Shown here one piece after another: positions 6,842 to 15,228 of a DNA stretch of 18,311 bases (positions are counted from its first letter, which is position 1; each line of letters opens with the position of its first letter). Source of the DNA: CAZBWE01 sp964581905 (lineage in GTDB: Bacteria; Planctomycetota; Phycisphaerae; Sedimentisphaerales; Anaerobacaceae); contig CAZOQJ010000040.1 in assembly GCA_964581905.1 (NCBI GenBank), positions 1 through 18,311 on the forward strand, written 5' to 3'. The position numbers were made by a program, and so were the translations under genes. The notes under the pieces were generated by a model. It was given only the letters and a program-made list of their open reading frames with translations, had not been told where the DNA came from and did not search any database.

Positions 6842-8464
6842 ATGCCAACAAATAAACTAAATACATTCTTATCTATATATTATGTCTACCTGCTTGAACT
6901 CAACTTCTTTCTTTTGATTATCGCATTTATACTTAATTTCAAATACATTAAAAAAATACTTAAAGAAATCGGGCGTAAGAGCTTATTCCTCTTAATACTA
7001 ATTTCAATAATCGGTGCATCTTCTGTCTCAATTATAACCCCAAAAGAGCATAGAATATATTACGATGAGGACATTTATAATAGTATTGGACAATGCATAG
7101 CACACCATAAACGAGCGGTAATGTGTAATGAGGGATACTATGAAAATAACGAGTTGAACGTTATTGTCGAAGAATACAATAAACAACCTGCAGCCTATCC
7201 ATATCTAATAAGTGTTATATTTAGGATATTTGGAACAAATGAACTATTTACTTTCATCTTCAATAATATTATTTTTGGATTAACTATAATTGTCGTATTT
7301 CTAATCGCTTTTTTACTTTTTAAAGATATTTCCGCAAGCTTAATAGCCTGTTTATCATACACACTTATTCCAGCAAATCTTCAATGGTTTAATACCTGCG
7401 CAGCAGAACCATCAACGGCTTTTTTTGCAAGCATAGCGATATTATCTTTGTTAATCTATTTAAGAAATAAAAAGCCCATTAATTTTTTCCTACTTACAAC
7501 CGCTTTGGCATTTTCTTTAAATTTCAGGCCGGAAAGCCCTTTAATAGTCATTGTCATTGGGTTAATACTTCTCTTAAAAGATATTGGTATATTCAAAAGA
7601 AAATATGTGTACCTTTTTGGGCTTCTTTTATTTCTCTTATCAACAGCAATTATAATCCACTTATACGCGGCTCGTGAACAGAGCTGGGGGGCCACTGGAG
7701 CAAAATTCTCCTTAAATTATTTTCCTCGTACTTTTAAGACAAATACCATATTTTATCTTGATAATAAAGGGTTCCCATTATTATTTTCAATACTCGCAAT
7801 CATAGGACTATTCTTTTATAAAAATGAAGGTTATATAAAAGAAAAAGCAATATTATTGATTTGGTTTTTGGCATTTTGGGGTATATTTTTATTTTTCTAT
7901 GCGGGAACTTATAAACATGATGAGGATTTAAGTGTTCGTTTTTCAGTGTTGTCATATATCCCAATTTCGATTTTTATTGGATTAGGTGCATCTTTTATCA
8001 GAAAACTTTTAGAAAAGAGGATAAAACCTATATACTTAATCTTAATAATCCTTATGGTGTTTAACACCACTTGGTTTCTACCGGTTATCAGGTCACAATC
8101 CAAACTTGAAAGCGCAGCATGTAGAATGGACCATAACTATGCAATGAAATTTGTCAAACTGTTGCCTGAAAATTCGATAATCTTTACTCATAATCCAAAT
8201 ATGTTTTTAATAAGTAAACGAAGCGCTATCCAGACTTCAAGCGAAACTTATAGGCCGGGGATAATTGAACAGCATCTTCAGCGATTTAAAGGCGGTGTTT
8301 ACGTTCACTTTAATTATTGGTCGAGTGTTAGTTATAGCAAGCTACAAAGGGATTTCACAGAAACTATTTTAAAAAAATATGATTATAAAATATTAGAAGA
8401 ACATCCTTATAAAAATTATAAATATGGGTTGTATAAAATAACAGGTTTAAGAGAAACTAAATAA
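6842..8464 (+). CDS. GT-C membrane glycosyltransferase, PMT/ArnT-like, copy 1
   Basis: A 540-residue integral membrane protein with roughly nine to ten hydrophobic spans in the first 400 residues and a soluble C-terminal part. The first large non-cytoplasmic loop carries YYDEDIY (about residues 74-80), placed like the catalytic acidic motif of GT-C enzymes such as protein O-mannosyltransferases (GT39) and ArnT (GT83). These use polyprenyl-phosphate-linked sugars on the outer face of the membrane. The protein is close to the next full gene: most aligned positions match by eye and the loop motifs are the same. It lacks the first membrane span of that paralog, and an in-frame stop at 6824-6826 excludes an earlier start. 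There is no clear ribosome site, so the start is uncertain. The acceptor (protein, lipid A or glycan) is unknown. Confidence 0.8.
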   Translation: MPTNKLNTFLSIYYVYLLELNFFLLIIAFILNFKYIKKILKEIGRKSLFLLILISIIGASSVSIITPKEHRIYYDEDIYNSIGQCIAHHKRAVMCNEGYYENNELNVIVEEYNKQPAAYPYLISVIFRIFGTNELFTFIFNNIIFGLTIIVVFLIAFLLFKDISASLIACLSYTLIPANLQWFNTCAAEPSTAFFASIAILSLLIYLRNKKPINFFLLTTALAFSLNFRPESPLIVIVIGLILLLKDIGIFKRKYVYLFGLLLFLLSTAIIIHLYAAREQSWGATGAKFSLNYFPRTFKTNTIFYLDNKGFPLLFSILAIIGLFFYKNEGYIKEKAILLIWFLAFWGIFLFFYAGTYKHDEDLSVRFSVLSYIPISIFIGLGASFIRKLLEKRIKPIYLILIILMVFNTTWFLPVIRSQSKLESAACRMDHNYAMKFVKLLPENSIIFTHNPNMFLISKRSAIQTSSETYRPGIIEQHLQRFKGGVYVHFNYWSSVSYSKLQRDFTETILKKYDYKILEEHPYKNYKYGLYKITGLRETK

Positions 8465-8468
8465 CAAA

Positions 8469-8664
8469 ATGATAATGAATCCATTTAATAGAATAAAAAG
8501 AAAATATAACGACTATAGAGCAGGGAATGATTATAAAAACATTAAAAACCCTATAAAATGGCTTAAGTTCCAGCCATGAATGCAAAAGGAAATATGGCGA
8601 ATCTCATGTTAAAATTCATAAGGTGTTCTTCAAGCTTATTTATAGTCTAATTAAGTACCTGTAG
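8469..8664 (+). pseudogene. Possible broken small gene between the GT-C paralogs
   Basis: A 36-codon frame (8469-8579) starts MIMNPFNRIKRKY and ends at TGA. A one-base shift near 8574 would continue it as a Lys-rich coding-like stretch (ECKRKYGESHVKIHK...) to a stop at 8662-8664. It may be a frameshifted remnant of a glycan gene. There is no ribosome site and I do not recognise the family. It could also be chance in AT-rich DNA. Confidence 0.25.
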
Positions 8665-8684
8665 TTTTAAAAGGGAATGTTTTT

Positions 8685-10385
8685 ATGCCAAAGTTTATAA
8701 AACCTATTTTAATAATAATAAGTTATCTGGTAATTACATTATTTATTCTAATTATTACATCAACTATGCAAGTAAATAAACTACAGACCTTTTTATCTAT
8801 ATATTTTGTCTATCTGCTTGAACTTAACTTCTTTCTTTTGATTATCGCATTTATACTTAATTTAAAATACATTAAAAAAATATTTTCTGAAATCGGAAAT
8901 AAATACTTACTGCTTTTAATATTAATCTCAATAATCGGGATACTTACTACCTCATTTATAGCACCAAGAGGCCATAGAATATTTTTTGATGAAGATATTT
9001 ATAATAATATTGGACAATGCATAGCAGACCATAAACGAGCTGTAGGATGTAATGAAGGATATTACGAAAATAACGAGTTAAAAGTTATTAATGAAGTATA
9101 CAATAAACAACCCCAGGGGCATCCTTATTTAATAAGTATAATATTTAGAATATTTGGGACAAATGAATTGTTTGTTTTCATTTCAAATAATATTATTTTT
9201 GGATTAACAGTAATTGTAATATTTTTAATCATTTTTTTACTTTTTAAAGATATTTTTGCAGGTTTAGTAGCTTGTCTATCTTACATATTTATGCCAATAA
9301 ATCTTCATTGGTTTAATACCTGTGCGGCAGGACCACCAACGGCTTTTTTTATCAGTGTGACAATATTGGCTTCGTTAATCTATTTAAAAAACAAAAAGCC
9401 TATTAATCTTCTCTTTATCGCAAGCTCTTTAGCATTTACTTTAAATTTTAGACTGGAAAGTCTTTTAATAGTTCTTGTCATTGGATTATTATTTTTATTA
9501 AAGGATGTTAAGATATTTATAAGAAAAGACTTGTACATTTTTGGGGCTCTCTTATTTCTCTTATCAACAGGGATTATACTTCACCTATACACGGTGCGAG
9601 GGGATAGTTGGGGAGCCAAAGGGGCAAAACTCTCCCTTGATTATTTTCCTCATAATTTTAGTACAAATTCAATATTTTATTTTAGTAATAAAGAATTCCC
9701 GTTAATATTTTCAATATTTGGAGTTATAGGACTATTCTTTTATAAAAATAGGATTTATGTAAAAGAAAAACTAACAATATTAACTTGGTTTTTGGCATTT
9801 TTTGGGGTATTTTTATTTTTTTATGCTGGAAGTTATAGAAACGGACAACAAATTCGTTTCTCAGTATTATCATATGTTCCAATTTCAATTTTTGTTGGAT
9901 TAGGGGTGACTTTTATCAAAAATCTTTTGGAAAAAAGGGTGAAATCTATAAAATTAACCTTAATATTACTTATTATATTTAACTTTACCTGGTTTCTACC
10001 GTTTATTAGGGCAGAAGGTGAAGAAGCTTGGGCAGCTAGAGCAGCTCATAAGTATGCCGTAGAGTTTGCCAAGTTATTGCCTGAGAACTCGATAGTTTAT
10101 ACTCATAATCCAAATATATTTTTATTACGTAAAAAAAGTGCTATACAGAGTTCAAGCGGAACATATAAACCGGGAATAATCGAACAGCATCTTGAGCGAT
10201 TTAAAGGAGGTGTTTATATTCACCGTAATTACTGGTCTAATGTGGATGACCCGGTACAAAAAGGATATACGGAAAACCTATTAAATAAATACGAATATAA
10301 TACAATAAAAGAATGTGACTATAGAAGTTACAAATTTGGACTATATAAAATAATAGGCAGAAAAGATATTAAGGAAAAAAGGTAA
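8685..10385 (+). CDS. GT-C membrane glycosyltransferase, PMT/ArnT-like, copy 2
   Basis: A 566-residue paralog of the protein at 6842-8464, with an extra N-terminal membrane span (about residues 5-27). The first outer loop has FFDEDIY, followed by IGQCIA-HKRAV-CNEGYYENNEL as in copy 1. The C-terminal soluble part (about 430-566) keeps THNPN-F and KPGIIEQHLERFKGGVY. AAGGGAATG lies just upstream of the ATG as a ribosome site, so this start is better supported than in copy 1. The two copies probably arose by tandem duplication and then diverged, perhaps to use different donors or acceptors. Two polyprenyl-phosphate-sugar-synthase-like GT2 genes in the same cluster are plausible sources of donors (inference). 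Confidence 0.83.
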   Translation: MPKFIKPILIIISYLVITLFILIITSTMQVNKLQTFLSIYFVYLLELNFFLLIIAFILNLKYIKKIFSEIGNKYLLLLILISIIGILTTSFIAPRGHRIFFDEDIYNNIGQCIADHKRAVGCNEGYYENNELKVINEVYNKQPQGHPYLISIIFRIFGTNELFVFISNNIIFGLTVIVIFLIIFLLFKDIFAGLVACLSYIFMPINLHWFNTCAAGPPTAFFISVTILASLIYLKNKKPINLLFIASSLAFTLNFRLESLLIVLVIGLLFLLKDVKIFIRKDLYIFGALLFLLSTGIILHLYTVRGDSWGAKGAKLSLDYFPHNFSTNSIFYFSNKEFPLIFSIFGVIGLFFYKNRIYVKEKLTILTWFLAFFGVFLFFYAGSYRNGQQIRFSVLSYVPISIFVGLGVTFIKNLLEKRVKSIKLTLILLIIFNFTWFLPFIRAEGEEAWAARAAHKYAVEFAKLLPENSIVYTHNPNIFLLRKKSAIQSSSGTYKPGIIEQHLERFKGGVYIHRNYWSNVDDPVQKGYTENLLNKYEYNTIKECDYRSYKFGLYKIIGRKDIKEKR

Positions 10386-10392
10386 CAGCTCA

Positions 10393-10417
10393 GCCACTAA
10401 GGCACCAAGACACAAAG
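10393..10417 (+). repeat. Short CACCAAGACACAAAG-type simple repeat
   Basis: A degenerate run (CCACTAAGGCACCAAGACAC, then AAAG) sits just before the epimerase gene. Runs of this kind are scattered in intergenic DNA of many environmental bacteria (recalled, not checked). Its last bases double as the AAAGGA ribosome site. Confidence 0.35.
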
Positions 10418-10426
10418 GAAACACTA

Positions 10427-11419
10427 ATGAACTGGAAAAATAAGCGTATTCTTATAACAGGTGGAGCTGGCTTTATAGGTTCAAATCTGCTAAGCCATCT
10501 AGTACAAAAGGGGGCAAAAGTAAGAGTTGCTGACAATTTATGGCGCGGGAAGCTATCAAATATTATTGTTAAAAATAAATATATTATCGACATAGAAAAC
10601 CAATTCTTCAACGTTGATTTAGATGATTATAATAATTGTAAGAAGGTTGTTAAGGACCAAGAAGTAATTTTCCATTTAGCAGATGTTGTTGCTGGAATAG
10701 ATTACGTTTTTGGGAATGAAATGTTTGTATTTCGCAAAAATATGCTGATTAACACAAACATGCTTCGTGCCGCGATTGAAAATGGAAAATGCAAATACAT
10801 TTATGTAGGAACTGCCTGCAGTTATCCAAAAGAAATGCAGGATAAATTAAACCCCCCTCCCTTAAAAGAAGAAGATGCCTATCCTGCGAATCCAGAATCT
10901 TCTTATGGATGGAGCAAGTTAATGGGGGAATATGAATGTGAATTAGCACAAAGGGAAAATTTAATTGATATTGGTATTCTGCGGTTCCACAATGTCTATG
11001 GGCCAACTTGTGATTTTTCAATAGAAAAATCACAAGTTATCCCTTCGTTGATCAGAAAAGCAATTAATTATCCTGCAGAAGAATTCGTAGTTTGGGGTTC
11101 TGGGAATCAAAGACGTGCATTTGTTTATGTTAGTGACATTGTCGACGCTCTTATTTCAGTTGCGGAAAAGGGAATGAACAAGGGACCTATTCAAATAGGT
11201 CCCGATTCCAGTATTTCCATTAGGGAAATTGCAGAAACAATTGTATCAATTTCCGGGAAAAAAATTAATATCCAATATGATACCTCAAAAATGGAGGGTG
11301 ATGTTGACAGGTATGCAGATTGGTCAAAAGCCAAAGAAATTCTTGATTGGTCACCTAAAACAAGTATAGAAGACGGTTTGAGATGCACATATGAATGGAT
11401 TAAGTCTCAAATACAATAA
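10427..11419 (+). CDS. GDP-mannose 3,5-epimerase-like SDR
   Basis: A 330-residue extended short-chain dehydrogenase/epimerase that acts on a nucleotide sugar in the cytoplasm. The NAD site is TGGAGFIGSN (11-20). The catalytic YxxxK is Tyr160-Lys164. It resembles plant-type GDP-mannose 3,5-epimerase (GME) more than generic UDP-glucose epimerases. TACSYP (129-134) carries a Cys at the place of the GME catalytic cysteine, LKEEDAYPANPESSYGWSKL (146-165) matches the GME segment, RFHNVYGP (186-193) is shared, and Lys201 fits the GME acid/base lysine. The nearby gmd gene also uses GDP-mannose. AAAGGA precedes the ATG. A related 4-epimerase or reductase of another GDP sugar cannot be excluded. Confidence 0.78.
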   Translation: MNWKNKRILITGGAGFIGSNLLSHLVQKGAKVRVADNLWRGKLSNIIVKNKYIIDIENQFFNVDLDDYNNCKKVVKDQEVIFHLADVVAGIDYVFGNEMFVFRKNMLINTNMLRAAIENGKCKYIYVGTACSYPKEMQDKLNPPPLKEEDAYPANPESSYGWSKLMGEYECELAQRENLIDIGILRFHNVYGPTCDFSIEKSQVIPSLIRKAINYPAEEFVVWGSGNQRRAFVYVSDIVDALISVAEKGMNKGPIQIGPDSSISIREIAETIVSISGKKINIQYDTSKMEGDVDRYADWSKAKEILDWSPKTSIEDGLRCTYEWIKSQIQ

Positions 11420-11461
11420 TATAATAAAAAATGAAAATTAATATTAAATGGAGAAATACTA

Positions 11462-12142
11462 ATGGATAAATCTGCTCTTTTTATTTCAACACGTAACGAG
11501 ATTGAAGGAATTACTGCGTTATATGATAAAATACCAATAAATGCTTTTGATGAGGTATACGCTTTAGACGGGAATTCAACTGATGGAACTGTCGAGTTCT
11601 TTAAAAAGAAAAATATTAAAGTAATACCAAATGTGAAAAAAGGCGAGATAGTTAATAAAGGTATAACGCTTACTGACTGTGAAAACTTAGTTTTTTTTGC
11701 TCCCGATGGAAATGAGGACCCTCGTGATATTGTACTTATCCTTGACAAGTTGAAGGAAGGTTATGATATGGTAATTGCCTCCAGATTTATGAAAGAGAGC
11801 CGAAACGAAGAAGATAAAAAATTTTTCCCATTACGCCTTTGGGCTAATAGAGTTTTCACCCTTCTTGTAAAACTAAGGTGGGGAGGAGGTCTAACCGATA
11901 CAATCAATGGTTTTAGAGGAGTAAAAAGGAGCAAAGCATTAGAAATGAAACTCGAGCCAACCGGATTCGATATAGAATTCCAGATGACAATTAGAGGGCT
12001 AAAATTGGGGCACAAAATTCTTGAGATTCCAACCTATGAAGGAAATCGAATCGGTGGAAAAAGTGCTGCATATTCACTTCCTACCGGTATGTTAATGTTA
12101 AAAAGATTATTTAAAGAACTATTCAATAAAATACCTGAATAA
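11462..12142 (+). CDS. GT2 glycosyltransferase, polyprenyl-phosphate-sugar-synthase-like
   Basis: A 226-residue GT-A fold family 2 transferase without membrane spans. The nucleotide-binding motif is LDGNSTDGT (35-43), and the metal site is altered to APDGNEDP (80-87), with Asp82 where a DxD/DAD is usual. The size and the absence of C-terminal membrane helices match the catalytic part of DPM1-like enzymes that load a hexose from GDP- or UDP-sugar onto polyprenyl phosphate. GGAG lies just before the ATG. It follows the epimerase by 42 nt on the same strand and converges with gmd; no strong terminator is visible in the 44 nt between them. Confidence 0.75.
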   Translation: MDKSALFISTRNEIEGITALYDKIPINAFDEVYALDGNSTDGTVEFFKKKNIKVIPNVKKGEIVNKGITLTDCENLVFFAPDGNEDPRDIVLILDKLKEGYDMVIASRFMKESRNEEDKKFFPLRLWANRVFTLLVKLRWGGGLTDTINGFRGVKRSKALEMKLEPTGFDIEFQMTIRGLKLGHKILEIPTYEGNRIGGKSAAYSLPTGMLMLKRLFKELFNKIPE

Positions 12143-12186
12143 CACTAAAAATTACAACTTTCTACAGAAATAAAAAATAGCAAGAC

Positions 12187-13239
12187 CTATACAGACTTGA
12201 GGTCATGTTGTACCATAACTTTTACAAGATCATCAAACGAGGTTTGTCTTGGATTAAATCCTAATTTTTTTACTGCCTTTGAAGAATCTCCCACTAAAAC
12301 ATCAACCTCAGCCGGTCTAAAATATTTTGAATCGACCTCAACCAGAATTCTGCCACTTTTTTTATCCATCCCTTTCTCATCTATGCCTTCACCATGCCAT
12401 TCAACGTCTATACCTGCTTCTTTAAATGCTAATGTGGTAAACTCCCTTACAGAATGGTTCTCGCCGGTAGCAATAACATAATCATCTGGTTTATCCTGCT
12501 GTAAAATCAGCCACATACATTCCACATAATCCTTTGCATATCCCCAGTCTCTTTTTGCATTTAGATTACCAAGATAAAGCTTGTCCTGTTTTCCTTTTAC
12601 TATTCGTGCAACAGCAAGTGTTATCTTTCTGGTAACAAATGTCTCACCTCTGCGGGGAGATTCATGGTTGAATAAAATTCCATTACATGCAAACATATTA
12701 TATGCCTCTCTGTAATTCTTTGTTATCCAGAAAGCATAGAGTTTTGAAACCCCATAAGGACTTCGAGGGTAAAAGGGCGTATTCTCTGTCTGGGGAATCT
12801 CCTGAGCTTTTCCATATTGCTCGGATGAAGAAGCCTGATAAATCCTTGTTTTGCGTTCCATTCCAAGAAGGCGAACAGCCTCCAATAATCTTAATGTACC
12901 AAGGGCATCTGTATTCGCAGTATATTCAGGAACCTCAAAAGAGACCTTTACATGTGATTGTGCAGCCAGATTATATATTTCATCCGGCTCAACCTGTTTG
13001 ATAATACGAATCAGATTACTGGAATCCGTTGAATCACCATAATGTAAATGGAAATTTATCTTTATCTCCCTATGCATATCTTTAATAAGTTCACGTACAT
13101 ACAAATGTTCTATACGGCCTCTGTTAAAAATCGAACTCCTCCGTAAAATCCCATGTACCTCGTATCCTTTATCCAGTAAAAATTCAGACAAATAAGAACC
13201 ATCCTGTCCATTAACTCCAGTAATTAATGCTTTTTTCAT
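12187..13239 (-). CDS. gmd: GDP-mannose 4,6-dehydratase
   Basis: Converts GDP-D-mannose to GDP-4-keto-6-deoxy-D-mannose, the precursor of GDP-fucose, GDP-rhamnose, GDP-perosamine and related sugars. The 350 residues have the usual family length. The NADP site is ITGVNGQDGSYL (6-17). The catalytic segment is YQASSSEQYGKAQEIPQ (134-150, with Glu140), and YGVSK gives Tyr162 and Lys166. FNHESPRRGETFVTRKI and KRDWGYAKDYVE are also typical. The start has an exceptionally good AAGGAGG seven bases upstream. It is the only minus-strand gene in the glycan cluster and has its own promoter. No fcl/wcaG, rmd or per gene is visible, so the next step on the keto sugar must be done by the epimerase, the oxidoreductase or a gene elsewhere. 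Confidence 0.95.
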   Translation of the reverse strand: MKKALITGVNGQDGSYLSEFLLDKGYEVHGILRRSSIFNRGRIEHLYVRELIKDMHREIKINFHLHYGDSTDSSNLIRIIKQVEPDEIYNLAAQSHVKVSFEVPEYTANTDALGTLRLLEAVRLLGMERKTRIYQASSSEQYGKAQEIPQTENTPFYPRSPYGVSKLYAFWITKNYREAYNMFACNGILFNHESPRRGETFVTRKITLAVARIVKGKQDKLYLGNLNAKRDWGYAKDYVECMWLILQQDKPDDYVIATGENHSVREFTTLAFKEAGIDVEWHGEGIDEKGMDKKSGRILVEVDSKYFRPAEVDVLVGDSSKAVKKLGFNPRQTSFDDLVKVMVQHDLKSV

Positions 13240-13277
13240 AAAAAAACCTCCTTAAATTTATACTTAACAAGCGAAAG

Positions 13278-13306
13278 AGTATAAACGTATAATAATACAG
13301 TTTCAA
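13278..13306 (-). promoter_or_regulatory. Promoter of gmd
   Basis: Minus strand TTGAAA (13301-13306), a 17 bp spacer and TATACT (13278-13283), about 39 nt before the start codon. Confidence 0.6.
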
Positions 13307-13319
13307 GCCTTTTTGTAAA

Positions 13320-13346
13320 AATTGTGTATCCTTTTTTAACACAATT
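13320..13346. promoter_or_regulatory. Inverted repeat upstream of the gmd promoter
   Basis: A perfect 8 bp inverted repeat, AATTGTGT (13320-13327) and ACACAATT (13339-13346), with an 11 bp spacer. It lies 14 bp beyond the -35 of gmd and between the two divergent promoters, so it is a candidate operator. Confidence 0.4.
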
Positions 13347-13350
13347 GGGA

Positions 13351-13388
13351 CTCCGGCGTTGAAAAGCCGTAAAGAGACACCTCCGGCG
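13351..13388 (+). promoter_or_regulatory. GC-rich direct repeat before the divergent GT2 promoter
   Basis: CTCCGGCG occurs at 13351-13358 and 13381-13388, exactly 30 bp apart, ending 12 bp before the -35 of the plus-strand promoter. A CGGC/GCCG hairpin overlaps the first copy. The island is sharply GC-rich in an AT-rich spacer. It could be an activator site or part of a dispersed repeat. Confidence 0.35.
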
Positions 13389-13400
13389 GGGTTTAAGAGC

Positions 13401-13429
13401 TTTACAAAGAGTGTAAATTTTGTTAAAAT
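13401..13429 (+). promoter_or_regulatory. Promoter of the GT2-oxidoreductase-methyltransferase operon
   Basis: TTTACA (13401-13406), a 17 bp spacer and TAAAAT (13424-13429), about 43 nt before the ATG at 13473. Confidence 0.55.
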
Positions 13430-13472
13430 CCATTTTTTCCAGTTCTAAAAACATTTTTAAAAAGGAATATAT

Positions 13473-14207
13473 ATGAAAAATAAAATAAGCGTTATCCTAC
13501 CTACATATAACGAGCATGATAACATAATTCCACTAATCATGAGGATTATTCAAGCTTTACCAGAAGAAAAAGAGATTTTAGTAATAGATGATAACTCCCC
13601 GGATGGAACAGCTGAATCGGTTTCTAATTATTGTAAAGAAAATTCAATAGTACGATTAATTATAAGAAAAAATGAAAGAGGATTATGTACCGCTGTTCAG
13701 AGGGGCGTCAATGAAGCAAGCGGTGACATCATCGTATGGATGGATTGTGACCTGTCTATGCCGCCTGAGAAAATCCCGGAATTAGTTGACAAAGTAACAA
13801 ATAAAGGCTACGATGTGGCAGTTGGCTCAAGATATGTAAAAGGAGGCAAGGATAGAAGAACCGATTCCGGTAAGTTTATACTCTATTTTCATACGGCTTT
13901 AAGCAGAATAATTGTTGCATTTACTTCTTTAGTTTTATATAAATCTTTCAAGGACTGGACAAGCGGATTTATTGCTGTTAAAAGTGAAATTATTAAAAAA
14001 ATCCCCTTGAATGGTGACTATGGAGAGTTTTTTATCGAGATGATGTACTGCATCCTGAAAAAAGGGTACAAAGTAGTAGAGGTGCCCTATGAATTAATCC
14101 CAAGAGAACGTGGAGAATCCAAGACCGCAACAAATATCTTTGGATTTTTTGTTAGAGGCATTAAATACATTAAATGCATTTTAAGGTTAAGGTTTTCTAA
14201 AAAATAA
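13473..14207 (+). CDS. GT2 polyprenyl-phosphate mannosyltransferase (DPM1-like)
   Basis: A 244-residue family 2 transferase with the full DPM1 pattern: PTYNE (10-14), DDNSPDGT (39-46), NERGL (67-71), MDCDLSMPPE (90-99), VGSRYVKGG (117-125) and DWTSGF near the middle. Such enzymes transfer mannose or a related hexose from its nucleotide to polyprenyl phosphate at the inner membrane face. The product is the donor used by GT-C enzymes like the two in this window. A hydrophobic stretch near residues 138-153 could touch the membrane, but there is no separate C-terminal membrane domain. AAGGAA lies before the ATG. It is the first gene of a three-gene operon; the next gene starts 22 nt after its stop. 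Confidence 0.85.
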   Translation: MKNKISVILPTYNEHDNIIPLIMRIIQALPEEKEILVIDDNSPDGTAESVSNYCKENSIVRLIIRKNERGLCTAVQRGVNEASGDIIVWMDCDLSMPPEKIPELVDKVTNKGYDVAVGSRYVKGGKDRRTDSGKFILYFHTALSRIIVAFTSLVLYKSFKDWTSGFIAVKSEIIKKIPLNGDYGEFFIEMMYCILKKGYKVVEVPYELIPRERGESKTATNIFGFFVRGIKYIKCILRLRFSKK

Positions 14208-14229
14208 AGAGAAAGGAAGGTTAAGGAAT

Positions 14230-15210
14230 ATGAGATTTGCAATTGTTGGAGCGGGAAAATTTGCCACAAAGCGGGCTAATGTTATCGATATGATTCCTGC
14301 TGAAAAAGCAGAATTAAAGGCCATAGTCGATATCGACCTGGAAAAAGCCAAAACGTTAGCCAAAAAATTCGGATGCGAGGCCTTTTCAGACCATCGCAAA
14401 CTTCTGGAGCGTGATGATATTGACAGTGTTGTTGTTGCGGTACCTAATAAGTACCATTGTGAAATATCCAAAGCGTTTTTAGAGGCAGGGAAAAATGTAT
14501 TATGCGAAAAACCGGTTACAAAAACTGTAGAGGAAGCTAAAGAATTAGTCGAAGCTGCAAAAAAATCAAAAGCATTTTTTAAAACAGGCTCTAACCATCG
14601 ATATTTTCCTAACGTACAAAAGGCGAAAGAATTATTAGACCAAAATAAAATCGGGCGTCCCATCTTCGCGAGGGGCTGGATAGGTAATAACGGAAAATAC
14701 GTACAAAATAGCTGGTTTTGGGATAAAGAATTATCGGGTGGCGGAACATTCTTGGACAATGGATGCCATATAATGGATATTTTCCGATGGTTCTTAGGAG
14801 AAGTAAATGAATGTAAGGGCTATACCGTCAGCAATGTATGGCCAACAGAATTGGAAGACACAGGGTTCGCACTTTATAGAACTGTAGATGAAAAAGTATT
14901 CTTTTTACAATCCTCCTGGGTAGAGTGGTCTGGATATATGTATATGGAATTCTACGGTGAGGAGGGATTTATTTTTGTCGACAGCCGTTATCGCAATAGC
15001 GCTACGTTAGGCAGAAAAGATGGATACTATGAAACGTTTGATTTCTCATCTATTCCCCCTGCTTCTCACAAATTAGAGCTTTTGGATTTTATTGAAAAAA
15101 TTGAGAATAAAACCCAACCGATTCCCAGCGCTTATGACGGCATGAGAGTCGTAGAAATGGTTCATGCCCTCTATAAAGCTTCAAAAACGGATGAAACAGT
15201 CAAGTTATAA
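14230..15210 (+). CDS. Gfo/Idh/MocA-family sugar oxidoreductase
   Basis: A 326-residue NAD(P)-dependent oxidoreductase. The N-terminal Rossmann site is IVGAGKFATKRA (5-16). The family signature EKP is at 93-95, and the active-site pattern GGGTFLDNGCHIMDIFRW (171-188) gives His181 and Asp184. Members oxidise or reduce sugar or nucleotide-sugar hydroxyls, for example making 3-keto sugars. GAAAGGAAGG just before the ATG is the ribosome site. It lies between a polyprenyl-phosphate-sugar synthase and a methyltransferase, so it probably modifies the sugar that is transferred. The exact position on the sugar cannot be predicted. Confidence 0.85.
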   Translation: MRFAIVGAGKFATKRANVIDMIPAEKAELKAIVDIDLEKAKTLAKKFGCEAFSDHRKLLERDDIDSVVVAVPNKYHCEISKAFLEAGKNVLCEKPVTKTVEEAKELVEAAKKSKAFFKTGSNHRYFPNVQKAKELLDQNKIGRPIFARGWIGNNGKYVQNSWFWDKELSGGGTFLDNGCHIMDIFRWFLGEVNECKGYTVSNVWPTELEDTGFALYRTVDEKVFFLQSSWVEWSGYMYMEFYGEEGFIFVDSRYRNSATLGRKDGYYETFDFSSIPPASHKLELLDFIEKIENKTQPIPSAYDGMRVVEMVHALYKASKTDETVKL

Positions 15211-15228
15211 AAATCAGGAGCCAAGAAA

